A stretch of DNA of 64,000 nucleotides from Cordilura impudica (GCA_963682025.1 OY821518.1:304395429-304459428); one strand, 5' to 3'; counted from the first letter of the stretch, positions 10,641-23,211 are shown. Made by a program: numbers and translations. Notes: a model not told the origin generated them from the sequence alone.

Positions 10641-12633
10641 TAACATTAACTGACACTTAATAATTTTATTTACAAATCTCAACATAATCAAGCTCAATGG
10701 CCCTATAACCAGAGCTTATGAAATGATTGTTTTGATTGGGATATCTGCATTTGGTTTTACATACATCTCAATTTATACTCGAAGGATACTTTCACAAGAA
10801 CTGGCTTTTGGATTTCGATTTATTCAATGATATAGGAGTAACGTTTTTAAAATTTATTTACGTTATTAGTAGATTAAATATATAAATTATTTTATTACTA
10901 AAATTACTTTTTTAAAATTTTTATAATTACCTATGAATTTTCATATAATTCCTTAGTTATCCAGGACAAATTAAAATTTGAATAAAATTATTTTGAAAAA
11001 AAAAAAACAAAAACCAACACATACTTTTAGGCCTAAACTATTATCTTCTTATATCAGTCCCCTGTACCGAAAAATGTTATAAGGTGACTCAAATACTTTT
11101 TGCAGCCTTAAGGTATGTGATACTTTTTTTTATATTTTTTATAAAAATGAAAAAAATACACCTTTCTGCTGCGTTCTGTTCGCCTGGTATTTGACTTTTT
11201 AGCAGAAATTGAAATTGAAAATTTGGTTTGTGGAATAAACGAAATTTTGACAGCAACATGATCATGCATGTAATCTGATAAACTAATGAATGGATTTGAA
11301 GGAAAAAAATAAACTTTTTTTATAATTTTTTTTTATATATTTACTAGAGGACCCCTGCTGCTCCGCAGCATTATAATAATAATATAATACCAAAATTTGC
11401 CAAGAGAAGTTAACGTACAGTAAAAGTAAAGTTGATTCTCCACGCATAACTTTCCTCAAACCCAACGAATTTAAGCAGTTAATAGCTCAAAAGAAGGAGC
11501 TTGATCCACTGAGTGTTCATAGACCTATATCAACAGCCTACGTTAATTAGAACTCTAGTTATAGAGGTTTGAGAGAAGAAAAATATTAAAAAAAATCTTG
11601 AATGCAAAGTTTATTCATAAATTCTTTTAATATATACGATTGAAAAATATAATATATAATATAAAAATATATTATTAAATTATTTTGAGTTCTTGATAAG
11701 CAAAACTACAGGAGTACTTACTTACCTGCTCTAATACACCCATTTTGTTTGTACTTATTTATTAAAGGACAAAAATTTAGCTTTTTAATTATTTTTATTA
11801 ATTATTTATTTAGCAAAAGTTAAATACACACGGAATTAATGTTTTATGTAATTAAAGTAAACAAATAAGGGGAATTTGTTACATTTGATATGGAATGTTA
11901 TTTTATGAATATTTACAATTTATTGATGCTATTTATTCTATTTGTTGCTAAAATTATTTTGACTTCTTAACCATTTGTTCTTATTTTTAAGAGACTAAAC
12001 TCGAATTTTTTTAATAATTTTTATTGTTTTTTGAACAAAGGATTAATAAAAAATACATACAAAGTTAAATCTTAAAGAATAAATTTAAATAAAAATAGCG
12101 GAAATTTGTTAGAGTTCAAATTGGAATATTATTTTTATTTTTTATATATTTGCAATTTATTGATATTTGATGGGCTTAATATGAATTTTTTACAATATCT
12201 TGCAATAAGAAAAAAAAAAACATTTATATGCAACTTCCTAATATATATTTCGGAAAATACTGGATCTAGTAGGCTTGTTACATGATTTTGAATTCTTTCT
12301 TTCAGCACTTTATTGTATGTAACCTTGAATTATTAAAGTGACCGGTGCTTCATCCTCTTTTTGTGATGTATAATGTGATTCTGAGTATTCTTGTCATAAA
12401 TTTAATTAGGATATTAGAAACAGTTAATATTTGTGATTTCAATATTTTTTATTTATTATTTCTCGGTATACTGCAATTCAGGGATGGATGCAGCCATCAA
12501 AGGGATAAAATATAGAAATGAAAACCCTGTAATGAAAAAAATAAAAAAAAAACATTAATAATTAATTACTTTTATTAGTGGTAAGTTATTTTTATGCTTT
12601 TTTATCCTAATTAAAAAGGTCTGTTCTCCAAAC
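10641..12633. other. AT-rich DNA with a possible Helitron end
   Basis: No gene seen. At 11341-11372 the minus strand reads a GCTGCGGAGCAGC hairpin followed by AGGGGTCCTCTAGT. That is the hairpin-then-CTAG layout of a Helitron 3' end, but I cannot find the other end. Long A/T runs occupy 11600-12250. Confidence 0.4.
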
Positions 12634-12855
12634 TACACACAGAAAAACAGATTCGTTGTGGCCACCAAATTTATTGCAATGATTTTAATTGCAAAAATTT
12701 GAGTTGATTGCAAGTACAATTCTATTATTGTCTTTACAGTAAATATTTTATCACCATAGAAAGTGCTTAGTGTCTGTAAAATTTAAAATGATGCATTCGT
12801 AAATTCAGTTGTTGAATTTTACAACAATTCGATTTTCGATTTTTTTTCGAGTGTA
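12634..12855. mobile_element. Candidate MITE-like foldback
   Basis: The left end TACACACAGAAAAACAGAT and the reversed right end TACACTCGAAAAAAAATCG are imperfectly inverted copies, and TTGTTG/CAACAA blocks occur inside. No clear target duplication. The ends resemble a common fly interspersed repeat, but the assignment is tentative. Confidence 0.3.
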
Positions 12856-13167
12856 CATATATAAAGTCGGCTGCCACGATTTCTTATTTTTGCCTTTTGC
12901 TAAAAAAAAAAAAAAAATATGTTTTTATGGAAACGAAAGGTATATTTTTTTCAAGATATAAATAAAGAATATTTAAAATTCAAATTGCTTTCTAAAATCA
13001 GATTGTTCCGATAATCATTATATGATATTGGATTCAAAACTGGATTATTTTGGTCGTTCTTTAGGTATAAAATCCGAATGATTGTGATATGAAACTAGAG
13101 ATCAAGCGGAATAAAACTACATTACATCATTTCGTGATCTTGTTTTCTTCTCAAAAACTTCAAAAAT

Positions 13168-13940
13168 AACAAGTAAGAAACTATAGTCGGTCTAGACCGA
13201 CTATACGATACCCTATACCATGGTTTAGAGACCTATATCTTCAGTCAAACTAATTGGATATAGAAAATAAGCATAAACCAAATTTGAGTACCATTGTTAT
13301 TAATATTTTTGGCTGCATATAAGTAATAGTTCATATGGGGACTAGGTCAAAAAATGGACCGATCCCGACCATATTTGGTAAAGTCACTTATATTTTCAAA
13401 AAATATATACAAACCAAATTTGAGAAAAAACTGTGCAATATTTTTGATTTGTGATAGATTTAAGTGAAGATCGGGAAGCAGCTCTATATGGGGCCTATGA
13501 CTAAGAACTGTCCTATATGGATTATTTTTGGATTAATGATTAATGGATGTAATAAACACATACAAAGCCAATTTGACTGTGATCTATATGATGGTATGGA
13601 TCTTATGGCAATTTATGTCGATTTCATAGGGGTCATTTGTATGGGGACTAAGTCTGAACATTGACCGACTTTCACCAATTTCAATAGCGTACACCAATTT
13701 CATAAAAGCTTATATACCAAATTTCATCAAAATATATTCATATTTGCGACTTGTAGTTTAATTACAAGGTTTACATGGACACACAAACGGACGGACGGAC
13801 GGACATCGCTAAATCTACGCAGAAAGTGATTCTGAGTCGATAGGTATAAAAAAATATGGGTCTAGGTCAAATATTTTTAGTAGTTACAAACAGCAGCACA
13901 AAGTCATTATACCCAAACCACATAGAGGTATAGGGTATAA
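13168..13940 (-). mobile_element. DINE-1-like element, family 1, near full length
   Basis: Minus-oriented full-length-type copy. It starts AACAAGTAAGAAACTATAG with the perfect hairpin palindrome (half site TATAGTCGGTCT) and ends AGGTATAGGGTATAA. A short GACG/ACGG run lies at 13790-13805. Confidence 0.85.
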
Positions 13941-14457
13941 AAATGATTACATGTTTAAAAAATATATTTAAATACTTGCACTCCTCCAAAGATGCCCCAA
14001 TCGGTATCAAATGAAAGAGCAGGATCTAGGTACTTGTATTCAATTTATTACTTTATCACACCACCACAAATAATATCAATTATATTTAAGATTTGTTTAA
14101 GTTGAACGAAAAAATTATTATTTTTTTATTAAATTCTTGTTTATGGATAAAAACCAATAATATTTGGCTTTAATGTTCGAGTTTCCTAGTCGCTAAATTT
14201 TTTTATGAAGATGATGCCGCCAACAATCAAATTTTTTTATACTTAAATGGTTGTTTTTAGAGATTTTTTTTGCGATATTTATCGTTTTCAATATTTAATA
14301 AATAAAAACAAATTTGATAAAGAAATCTATGCTTCATTAATATTCGGTTATTTATTTTTCCATTAAATACAACTCTGTATATCTGCAGCTCATTAGAAAT
14401 CAGGAAAAAATACTCCACTTGAGTATAGGAATTTTCCATTACAAAAAAGTAAAACAT
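13941..14457. other. AT-rich DNA, no gene seen
   Basis: No supported ORF, repeat end or RNA gene. Confidence 0.45.
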
Positions 14458-15190
14458 ATAAAATTATTGCTGATATCGTTAGAAGATATAAAAACGAGCA
14501 TCGATCTGATTTTATAAAACAGACCAGTCAGCCAAAAAAGTTGATTGAGATGGGAGAGCGCCATATTATTAGAAATATCCAAGTCAATGCAAACCTTAGC
14601 GCTCCTAAAATTGTAGTTAAATTTAAAGCAGCATTTGAAGCTACAATTCGACGACCCATCAAAAAACATGGATACAACAGCCGAGTTGCCATAAAAACCC
14701 TTTGTAAATTTAAAGAACAGGAATCATCAGATAAAATTCGCAACGGAGCATATAGAAAATATATTAAATGGTGGTGGTGTCAGTGACGGAATAATAATAT
14801 TGTGGTGGAAGTCGAATAAAGAGTTTAACGAACAAAATATACTTCCGACAGTAAAGAACAGAGATGGAAACGTCATGGTGGCGGGATGTATATCGGCAAA
14901 AGGTGTTGAAAAACTGGGGTTTATGACGGGATTATGAACGAAGTATTTTATATCAACATCTTGAGAGGAAATTTAAAGCAATCTGCGGGAAAATTAGAAT
15001 TTTATATATAAGGTGGTCAAGACAACGATCCTAAGCATAATACGCATATACGAATGGTTATCCTATAATTGTCCAAAAGTTATAAATAAGCCTGATTAGT
15101 ATTCTGAGATAAATCGCAACTCTAATATATGGGACCAGTTAGACCGTCATATTCATGACAGTCCTGTTTCCTCGAAAATCTAACTTAAAA
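14458..15190 (+). pseudogene. Tc1-like transposase relic 1
   Basis: Plus-strand fragments line up with a Tc1-family transposase in order. The helix-turn-helix region reads MIEMGERHIIRNIQ and LSAPKIVVKFKAAF, then GYNSRVAIKT. A middle piece NVMVAGCISAKGVEKL precedes the catalytic-region motif QDNDPKH at 15018-15038, where the second catalytic aspartate lies. A late piece is IWDQLDRHIHDSPV. The reading frame changes several times and stops are frequent, and part of the N-terminal linker is missing, so it is long dead. A 81-residue ORF (14541-14786) is all that remains open. No inverted repeats recognised at the edges. Confidence 0.75.
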
Positions 15191-16302
15191 AAAGCCACAG
15201 GAAGAGTGGAATCAAGTTATTGTGTAGATTTACAAAAAATTATTAATTACATGCCAAACCGTCTTTTTTAGGTTATCAAAAATAAGGATTATCCAACAAG
15301 ACTCTAATTATTTTATTTAAGATAATAACTTTAAATATATTAAAAACTAATTTTATAAGATTTTTTGTTTCTATTGTTTTTTAATTATTTTGTTTAATAT
15401 TAATAATCTTGACATACTATTATTTTGCTCTTGAAATATACATTATTGCAACTAATATTTCTATTAAATTAAAATATGAATTTTAAAAAACTCGAATTAC
15501 AAAACCGAATAATAATGACAGTTACTGTATCTAATAAAGCTGGAAAGATCAATTTTTCGAATGTTTTATTAGGTACTTAAGTCCTCAACTTATTTTTTTC
15601 CGAATGAATTTATTGAAAAGATATTCAGCCCAATTACGAATATTCTCAAGGAATTTCTTTCTCATGGGAAATATTTTTCTCGAGAAAAAAATACTCCAAT
15701 TATAAATTCCGCGTGAACAAAAAAATTGATAAGTGACATCATCGAATTTCGAAGCCAGTTAATTTGCTTATTGAGAACTAATAAGCTTAGCTATGCTGCG
15801 AGCACTTGTGAAGGATATTGGCGTTGTAGAATAACAACAACGAAGTAGCCAAATCAATGCTTGAATTGGCTTTCATTAAAGTTAACAAAATTTGAAGTTG
15901 GGCTTTATTTGTGGTCTTTGACCTACAAGCATAAAATATTTATTTTTCTTATTTAAGTTTTGTTTTATCAAAATACTACCTACATTTTTATGAAAACTCC
16001 CATCTGTTTTGCAAGTGCACTTTTTTTTAAGGAAAAAACCAAATTCAAGTGCATTGAGAATATGTAACTACTTTTTCCCATCGAATTTTGTTGCCGCAGG
16101 ATTTTTATTCAAAATAGGAGAAAAGGAAGAAGTGAGAAATTTCATGCGGAATTTTTGTTGGGCTGATTGAAGTATACAATACTTAAAGAACATTATTGTC
16201 ATATTTTTGTCCTGATATGATAAAATAAATAAATTAATAAAGTAGCCAAATGAATAATAAAAGCATATACTTCTAAAATTCATAACTACTCTGCATTTTT
16301 AA
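15191..16302. other. AT-rich DNA, no gene seen
   Basis: No supported gene or repeat. Confidence 0.45.
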
Positions 16303-16340
16303 TCAAACCGGTTTCTGGCATTTCAGCCTTCGTCAGTGAT
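16303..16340 (-). ncRNA. Hammerhead-like motif 1, Penelope type
   Basis: On the minus strand CTGACGA is followed by AGGCTGAAATGCCA and then GAAAC. This matches the hammerhead core CUGANGA - stem II - GAAA, with GGC/GCC closing stem II. Hammerhead ribozymes are known in Penelope-like elements. I could not locate the cleavage strand, and no Penelope ORF is adjacent, so this is a candidate only. Confidence 0.4.
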
Positions 16341-17949
16341 TGTATTAAACATTAATGTAATTGTGATTTATAGGTTATAGGTTTGAACCTGCGTCTATCT
16401 CACATACAGTCGTAATTCAACACACTCGCCTGAAGTCAGGACTACGAGCAGTTTGGTTAAGAATCAGTTTTATACTTTACAGCTTTTATTTCGTATTAAT
16501 CTCAGAAGGTACAACACTGGCAAACATACAATCGCTATTTTTGAATTTAGAATATTTCTTTCATTTGACACCGATAGCGCATCATGAGTAAAATACAATT
16601 TTTGTAAAATGCAATCCCTTGCAATTTCGAAATCAATTAAAAGGAAACTAATAAACGAAATAAAAACTGTAAGCACAGTTTTACTTAATTAGATCTCCGT
16701 ACATCAACCAGCTCGTATATTATATATATGGCTGGATGGTCTTTACACTCCCCAATTAGTTTTTTTTTTTTTTTGTTCGTAAATAAGTGATTGGAACACC
16801 AGATTGGATGAAAAGCTGCTGTTGACTGATTCTTGCTATACACATGCACCTATAATGTTAGGATTCTGCATACTCTAAGACAATAAATACACCTACACCT
16901 ATATAAATGTACATTTCACCGAATTGACTACTATCCAGCTATGTGTTGTTGCAAATTAAAGCTGTCGTTTGTCCAGCTGTGTAGATTAAATCATGTTTGT
17001 AGTTTGGGTTTCTAATTTGTTGCCTTAAGAGGGACATAGTGTTACGCATCTTAATTAAGATTTCTCTCCTCAAATACACTACCGCAACTATTCTATGGTT
17101 GATGTGGTAGATGACATGCATGTATGTATGTTACAAATTTTTGGACACTACGTGCTTTGAACCTAAATACACTTGTTGCTAATTATTGGTCCAGTTATAT
17201 GTAGGTGTTTATTAGTCCATACACTGTTAAGTATGTAGGTGTGAAGAATGTTACTCATTGAGTATAGAACTGAATTCGTGTGTGAGTTTCTTGGTTTTCA
17301 CATTTAATGCGTCACATGGTTCAATGTTGCTAAATTTTCAATTGAAAAAGTTTTTGATTGCTTTGCTTAAGTAACTTTAAATGGAATCGCTTTTATTCAG
17401 GAATTAAAACAGAAAGATTGTAACTAGTTACCAAACTTCTGTTATAACGTGTAACTATTGTAAGTTAGCTGTATATATTTGTAAGTGCTTTTTAAGTAAA
17501 TCATTGATTTTTTTTATTTACTGAATCCACCATACCTGTTTAAAAAATTAATATCGTTTCTGAAAAACGTACGCACAATAACATATACATAAACTTATAC
17601 AGTTTGTCAACAAAATCTTTACACTGTAAAAATATTTAAGAAAGTTAATTCCATTAAGAATTTCAACAACGAATTCTTTATATATTTGCTTTTTTTTACA
17701 CAAATTCCGCCGCCAACACATTACAACAACAACAACAACAACGATGTGTATGCAATATGAACGGAATAAAAAAAATTGTTTGCATAATGAGTGAAGACAA
17801 AAATAAATGCGCTAATTTTCCGTAAATTTGATGCATTTGGGTTTTTCATGATTCCTATTACATGTGAAAGACAAAATAATTGACCTATGTATAACAGGTG
17901 ACCGCCTATATAAAAAAAAATGCCTGAAAAGCGAGTTACCAAAATGGTA
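16341..17949. other. AT-rich DNA, no gene seen
   Basis: Contains simple repeats (TG/ATG near 17115, CAA near 17725) and short chance ORFs. No gene or transposon recognised. Confidence 0.45.
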
Positions 17950-18845
17950 TCCAAAACATATTCTGTGCTGAAAAAAGAATGAAATCTCGAATTAAAAGGC
18001 TGACCAAATAAGTGACGCGGCGTGTTGAAAGCAAAATAATTACACATATTTAAGATAAGCCACAATCCTGTAAAGAGGATTAACTCTTCAAGTGAATAAA
18101 GATTATGGGCTGAGAGTTTCACATGTAACCATCCGAAATGTGTTACAAACAAAGAAATATTCCTCACGAGTGGCTAGGAAAAAACCTATGCTCTCAGTGA
18201 AAAATATCGAAAACCAATTTATATTTGCTACACTTCCCCCAGAGAATTGGGATGACGTTATTTTCTGTGATGAGAAGATAGTGATGCTGTACTATGATGA
18301 CGAACCCCAAAAAGTTTGGCGAAAACCTCAAACAGCTCTAGAAACTAAAAATCTAATTCATACAGTAAAATTTTCAAAACTGTCTGGGTTTTATATCAAG
18401 CAAGGAAGTTGGTAAAACCAGGAAATTCGATGTAATAATAACCAAAGAAGTTTATCAGAATATTTTACAAACTGAAGTGATCACTAGTGTTCGATTAATC
18501 GGTTTTACTAATCCGGAAAATTCGCATAAAATCATATAAAAATGTTATCCAGTAAATGGTCCGAAACATAAATCTTATTTGTGTATGTAGGTCCTGGTTA
18601 TTATACAACTGTACCAAAGTTATTGATACTCCTGCCCAGAGTCCTGATATGAACTCTATCGAAAATTACATCTAAAGAAAAAGGTCGGCAAAACATCGCC
18701 AATAGATAAAAATAAAATAATAAGATTTATTAAAGAAGAGTGGGGAAAACTACCTGCAAAATATATTTCAAATCTTATTCAAAGAATGCGCACGCATTTG
18801 CAATTAGTAATTGATATTCAAGGTAGACACACAAAATATTAGCAA
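17950..18845 (+). pseudogene. Tc1/Tc3-like transposase relic 2
   Basis: The plus strand carries a degraded Tc1-superfamily transposase. The N-terminal DNA-binding region is seen as VTRRVESKIITHI. An ORF at 18092-18415 gives the typical linker and catalytic start: LRVSHVTIRNVL, YSSRVARKKP, then NWDDVIFCDEKIVM, which holds the first catalytic aspartate (CDE), and KVWRKPQTALETKNLI. Further on, TPAQSPDMNSIEN at about 18630-18668 is the conserved motif before the final catalytic acidic residue. Several frameshifts and stops separate the parts. It differs in sequence from relic 1, so two Tc1 lineages are represented. Confidence 0.82.
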
Positions 18846-20455
18846 CTAAGGACCCATAAATGTCCAATAAATTAATCATATTAACGATTTAAGCTTAAGT
18901 GTGCAAACATTTATTTGATAGCACAGAAATTTTACTTTTTCCTTTTTAATATTTATTAGAATATTTGTTTTTATTGAAGTTGAACTTTTTTTTGTATTTA
19001 TTATAGTTATAAACATATATAAAAGCCAAGATGGAAAAAAATAAAAAGGTTAGTTATTTGAACTAGAAATCAATTTTTCATTTGAAGTTTTTAATTTTTT
19101 CATCATGTGCAAAGATTTTATTGACAAACTGTATATTAAAAATAAATAAAAAACTAACATACTTGTGCATAAGTTGTTAACACTTTTTAAAAATACAACA
19201 ACTACTGTCGAACAATTAAAACAACAAACTTCATACTTTGCTGCATCGTATGAATAAACCACGAAAGTTTAAATAAATTTGTAAAACTACTTAAAACCAC
19301 AACAGTAATGCATGTATTCGTTTAGCTCAAACAAGGGGAAAAGAGAAGGATGTATTGACAAGGAGTAATTTTATTTAAATATTAAATAGGAATTTATTAA
19401 TAAAATACGTATTATATTAGTCGCATTTTCATATGACTTGAATTTAATAAATCCAAATTTTATTAATTGAAAATAACAAACTTTATTTTTAAAAATAGTT
19501 TCAGCCACGTCAATTGAGTCCACATTTTTTTTTACTTTTTGTTTAATAAATCTTCTTCTTATATTAAAAAATTTAAATCCGGCTGATTAAAAAATACGAC
19601 TATTGTCAACGGATTATGCTTTAACTATCATCATTATATAACCATTAACATACGAGTATATATTTATCAATAAAATATAAATAACACAGACTTACTTTTC
19701 CCTACTTATGTATGTCGTATACTCTAAAAATTGTCGATGGTGAAACGAATGATATAATGAACATGTTCGAACTGTGGTATTCACTTTAAAAATCAATTGA
19801 ATTGAAAATCACTACCACTTCACATGTCTGGGACACATACGCGTTCATACATATTTTGTTGTTAAGATTATTTGATGATGCCGATGGCGGTTGCGATGAA
19901 TAGCGAGTGATTTGCATTTGAGCAATTTTAAATACTTCATGCATAATAATATTGAATTCCTCGTTTATTTTCAAATGCAAATCAGATTTAATTTTTTTGC
20001 CAGTGACTATAAGAAAAGAATAAGGAAAAATTTAAGGAATGTAGAGACAGGAATGTTGGTAAACAAGTAATGTAAGTGACAAAAGATTTGAAAATGAAGG
20101 AATAGAGAAGAAGAGCAAAGCCTTATATTATCACAAGTGAAAAGAACTGAACAGAAAGCAAGATATAAATATGTGATTATGTGGATTTAAGGGTAAATTT
20201 TAGGCGATCTCATCAGGAAAAAGTTCTTCTTAATATATTCCTGTCACAAAATGAAACCTCATGAAAATGTTAAATTTCAAAGCAAGCGAAAACCAGTCCC
20301 TTTCAGTTTCTTTAAACATCATTCTAGAATTTAGTCATTGTAATAACTAACAATAAAAATAACCTCGAAGTTTAACATTTTTTCCATTTTTATTGGTATT
20401 AAAAACTTCCTAACTTCGCATAAAATATAGAATTTAATTTTACTGTTATGATTAT
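18846..20455. other. AT-rich DNA, no gene seen
   Basis: No supported gene. Short ORFs at 19050 and 19786 on the minus strand look like chance. Confidence 0.45.
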
Positions 20456-20686
20456 GGGTACGTTCGTAAATGCAGTAAATTTCTGCATCATTGCGGCAGT
20501 TATGCCAAGTTTTGTTGCTGATGCGTGATCAGTTGTTGCAGATGCTTTGTTACTGCCCAACAATTGCACAGAGTTTGCATAAAAAAACTTTTGACGTAAA
20601 TCAGTGCTGCTAAGTGATGCTTTTTTGAACGTTTTACTTTTATTATGCTGCAGTGATGAATAACTACTGCATTTACGAACGTACCC
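20456..20686. mobile_element. MITE, 231 bp, 3-bp target duplication
   Basis: Ends are inverted copies GGGTACGTTCGTAAATGCAG and its complement, about 22 bp nearly perfect. The flanks read TAT on both sides. Internal sequence is noncoding and GC-richer than its surroundings. A 3-bp duplication suggests the PIF/Harbinger group, but no transposase is present to confirm. Confidence 0.75.
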
Positions 20687-20948
20687 TATTATTCCAAGTT
20701 ATTACTTGATGTGAAGTAAATTTACTGAATTTAACACTTAAAATCGCAAAATAATTTTAATAAATAATACAGGATAATATATTTAATTTACTCATAAAGG
20801 CACATTATCCCAAATCATTTAAGCGCAAGATATTTTTAATACAATTACAAATTACAGTAAGCGAAACTTAAATATACGCATATGCATAGTTTTAGAGAAA
20901 TAAATTGATTCAGTTCTTTTCTATTACTAAACCGATAATTAATAAATA

Positions 20949-21707
20949 AAACAAGAAAATTATAGTCGGTCTAGACCGACTATATGATACCCTATAGCAT
21001 GCATTTAGAGACCCTATCTCATAGGCCCAACTAACTGGACATAGAAAATAAACAAAAAACAAATTTGAGTGGGATTTTTATTAATTTTTTTTTGGCTGCA
21101 GATATAAAAAAGTTCATATCGGACGCTATATATGTATGGGGACTAGGCCCAAAAATGGACCGATCGATCCTGACTATGTTTGGTAAAGTCTCTTGTATTT
21201 TGCAAAAATATATACAAACAAAATTTGAGAAGAATCAGTGCAATATTTTTGTTTTTTTGATAGATTTAAGTGAAGATCGGGAAGCAGCTCTATATGGGGC
21301 CTATGACTAAGAGTTGTCCCATAGGGATCATTTTTGGACTACTCATTAATAGATGTAATAAACGCATACAAACCCAATTTGAGTAAGATCTATACAACAA
21401 TTTGGATCTTATGGCAATTTATGTCGATTTCATAGGGGTCATTTGTATTGGGGCTAGGTCTGAACATGGATCGATTCTCACCGTTTATCCTATGGCCGAT
21501 AAAAGCTTATATACTAAATTTCGTCAAAATATATTCATATTTGCGATCTGCAGTTTGATTACAAGGTTTACGTGGACACAGACGGACGGACGGACATCGT
21601 TAAATCGAATCAGTTAGTGATTCTGATTCGATCGGTATAAGAAAAGGTGGGTCTAGGAAAAATAATTTTGGTAGTTACAAACATCAGCACATTCTTATTA
21701 TACCTTG
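20949..21707 (-). mobile_element. DINE-1-like element, family 1, TATACCC end degraded
   Basis: Minus-oriented. It begins with AACAAG and the intact hairpin palindrome, continues with the family body and a short ACGG run (21583-21594), but the final subterminal repeat has decayed after CATTCTTATTATACC. Confidence 0.82.
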
Positions 21708-21840
21708 AACAAATAGAAGACCAAGAAATATAGAATAAAGAAAATAAATAATGAAATATAAATAATGAATTTCATTAAAAATGAAATTCATTATTTTTAT
21801 TATTATTAAATTCATTATTTCATTTCTATTGGCTAAAAAT

Positions 21841-22180
21841 TTATATATGGCATCGCATCGAATACTCTGGAATTTGGATTTTAACATTTTTTTGAAGTGG
21901 GCTAATCTCAATATTTAGGCAAGCTTGTAGAATCGTTCCTACTAAATTTTTTACGGAGTTGTATTGCTTTCCGTTTTCATAAACAGTTCCAAATAATAAT
22001 CCCACACTAGCGTCCGGGCTTATGGACGTAAGCATGGCTAACTCGGTTATCCTATTAGAAGGTCAAAATGTTCTCCATATTTTCCTTCAAATAATCGAAA
22101 AATGTATATTCTAACATTTCTGCCTCAGTCTCCGAATTAAGTTTGTGTGAGTTGCAAAGCAAATGGTTTATTTTTGAGGC
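21841..22180 (-). pseudogene. Coding-like relic, unknown
   Basis: A 64-residue open stretch on the minus strand (21841-22035) has balanced composition, with segments LTSISPDASVGLLFGTVYE and GKQYNSVKNLVGTI. A second open stretch just upstream in another frame reads SETEAEMLEYTFFDYLKE and then two stops. Together they look like one frameshifted coding relic. I cannot name a family. Origin could be a host gene, a transposon or an integrated virus; nothing here decides. Confidence 0.3.
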
Positions 22181-22298
22181 GCTTTCTTAATTTTACCAAT
22201 TTATCGTTCGACCACTTTCTTTTCTGCATTTATTGTTGTTTCGAGCTTACTGGTCGATTTTGAATATGCAAATAAAACGAAGTTTATTTTATAAGTTT

Positions 22299-22335
22299 CC
22301 CAACGTTTCGTCGGTCTGTGCAGACTTCTTCAGGG
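22299..22335 (-). ncRNA. Hammerhead-like motif 2, in Penelope terminal region
   Basis: The minus strand reads CTGAAGA, a GTCTG/CAGAC hairpin, CGAC, then GAAACGTTGGG. Core residues CUGANGA and GAAA are present in the right order. Position downstream of a Penelope ORF fits the hammerhead ribozymes known in these elements. The cleavage-site strand is not resolved. Confidence 0.55.
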
Positions 22336-22596
22336 TTATTTTTTTATTATTTTGGAAATTATTTAACAATTATAATTGACATCGGAAATGGTCTTCCAGT
22401 ATTAATTAAATAAATATCCCAAAAGGCGGTTGTCAAAGTTGTAAAATTAAAAAAATATATAATAATAAATAAAACTTGCACAAATAGTTACTACACTAAT
22501 ATCACAGTTGCTACAATACTAAAGTATAAACAGAATTTGTGTCGTTTTTATCTTCTTTTGTGTTCATAGAAAACTCTCTTTTTTGTTGTATCCTAA

Positions 22597-22849
22597 AGGT
22601 GCGTTCAGACTACGCAAATATTTGACCAACTAAACGTAACCCCTAATTTTATGAAAGTTTTATTCAATCTTACATGATATATAAAAGACAAAATTAAGTT
22701 AAGTGTTATTACATTAGTAATATTTAATATATTTAACTATATTCTATATCATATATTGTATAACATAATGTAAATTATACAAGGAAAATTATACATTATT
22801 TAGGGGTTACGTTTATTTGGTCAAATATTTGCGTAGTCTGAACGCACCT
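22597..22849. mobile_element. PIF/Harbinger-like MITE with TAA duplication
   Basis: 253 bp. The ends AGGTGCGTTCAGACTACGC and its complement extend as inverted repeats for about 50 bp with one mismatch that I see. Flanks are TAA at 22594-22596 and 22850-22852. The TAA duplication is the PIF/Harbinger signature. It lies inside the Penelope-like element, so it inserted later. Confidence 0.88.
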
Positions 22850-22887
22850 TAAGGCTTTCCAACGTCAGTCTTGTATTTTCCCTCCTC

Positions 22888-23211
22888 TCAATATCTAAAA
22901 TTTTTATGTTGGTGAAATCCGCTCTGGTTATTCTCATACATGTGTTGTGCCAATCCAGTTGTTTGTTTTTTTCTCTTTATATCAGCTTCGTGCTCTGCTA
23001 TCCGTGTGTTTAATATTCTTTTTGTTTGTCCAATATAAAACATATTGCACTGCTCCCCGTTTTCTTCATTCCCCTTACACGAAATTTGATACACAACGCT
23101 GCTCTGTTCCATTTTCGCTGTTTTCCCTTTTGTGTTGGAGAAAAGAGTTCGCAGTGTTGTGTTTGATTTGTGGGCAAATTGTGTGTTTGTATTTGGTATG
23201 ATCGCTCTCAT
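22888..23211 (-). pseudogene. Penelope GIY-YIG endonuclease domain
   Basis: 107 open residues. VVYQISC (39-45) is the GIY-like strand and FYIGQTKR (58-65) the YIG strand. Arg70 and the following H74 fit the nuclease's catalytic arginine region, and later residues (AQHM) match the domain's end. This nuclease would nick target DNA for reverse transcription. It is separated from the RT by a one-base frameshift at the 4-base overlap 23208-23211, so this copy cannot make the RT-nuclease fusion. The Cys-containing segment CKGNEENGEQC precedes the YIG strand, as in Penelope proteins. Confidence 0.87.

Noticed and set aside
17721..18167. 148-residue minus-strand ORF
   Set aside because: It overlaps the Tc1-like relic read on the plus strand, and its sequence is hydrophobic low-complexity.
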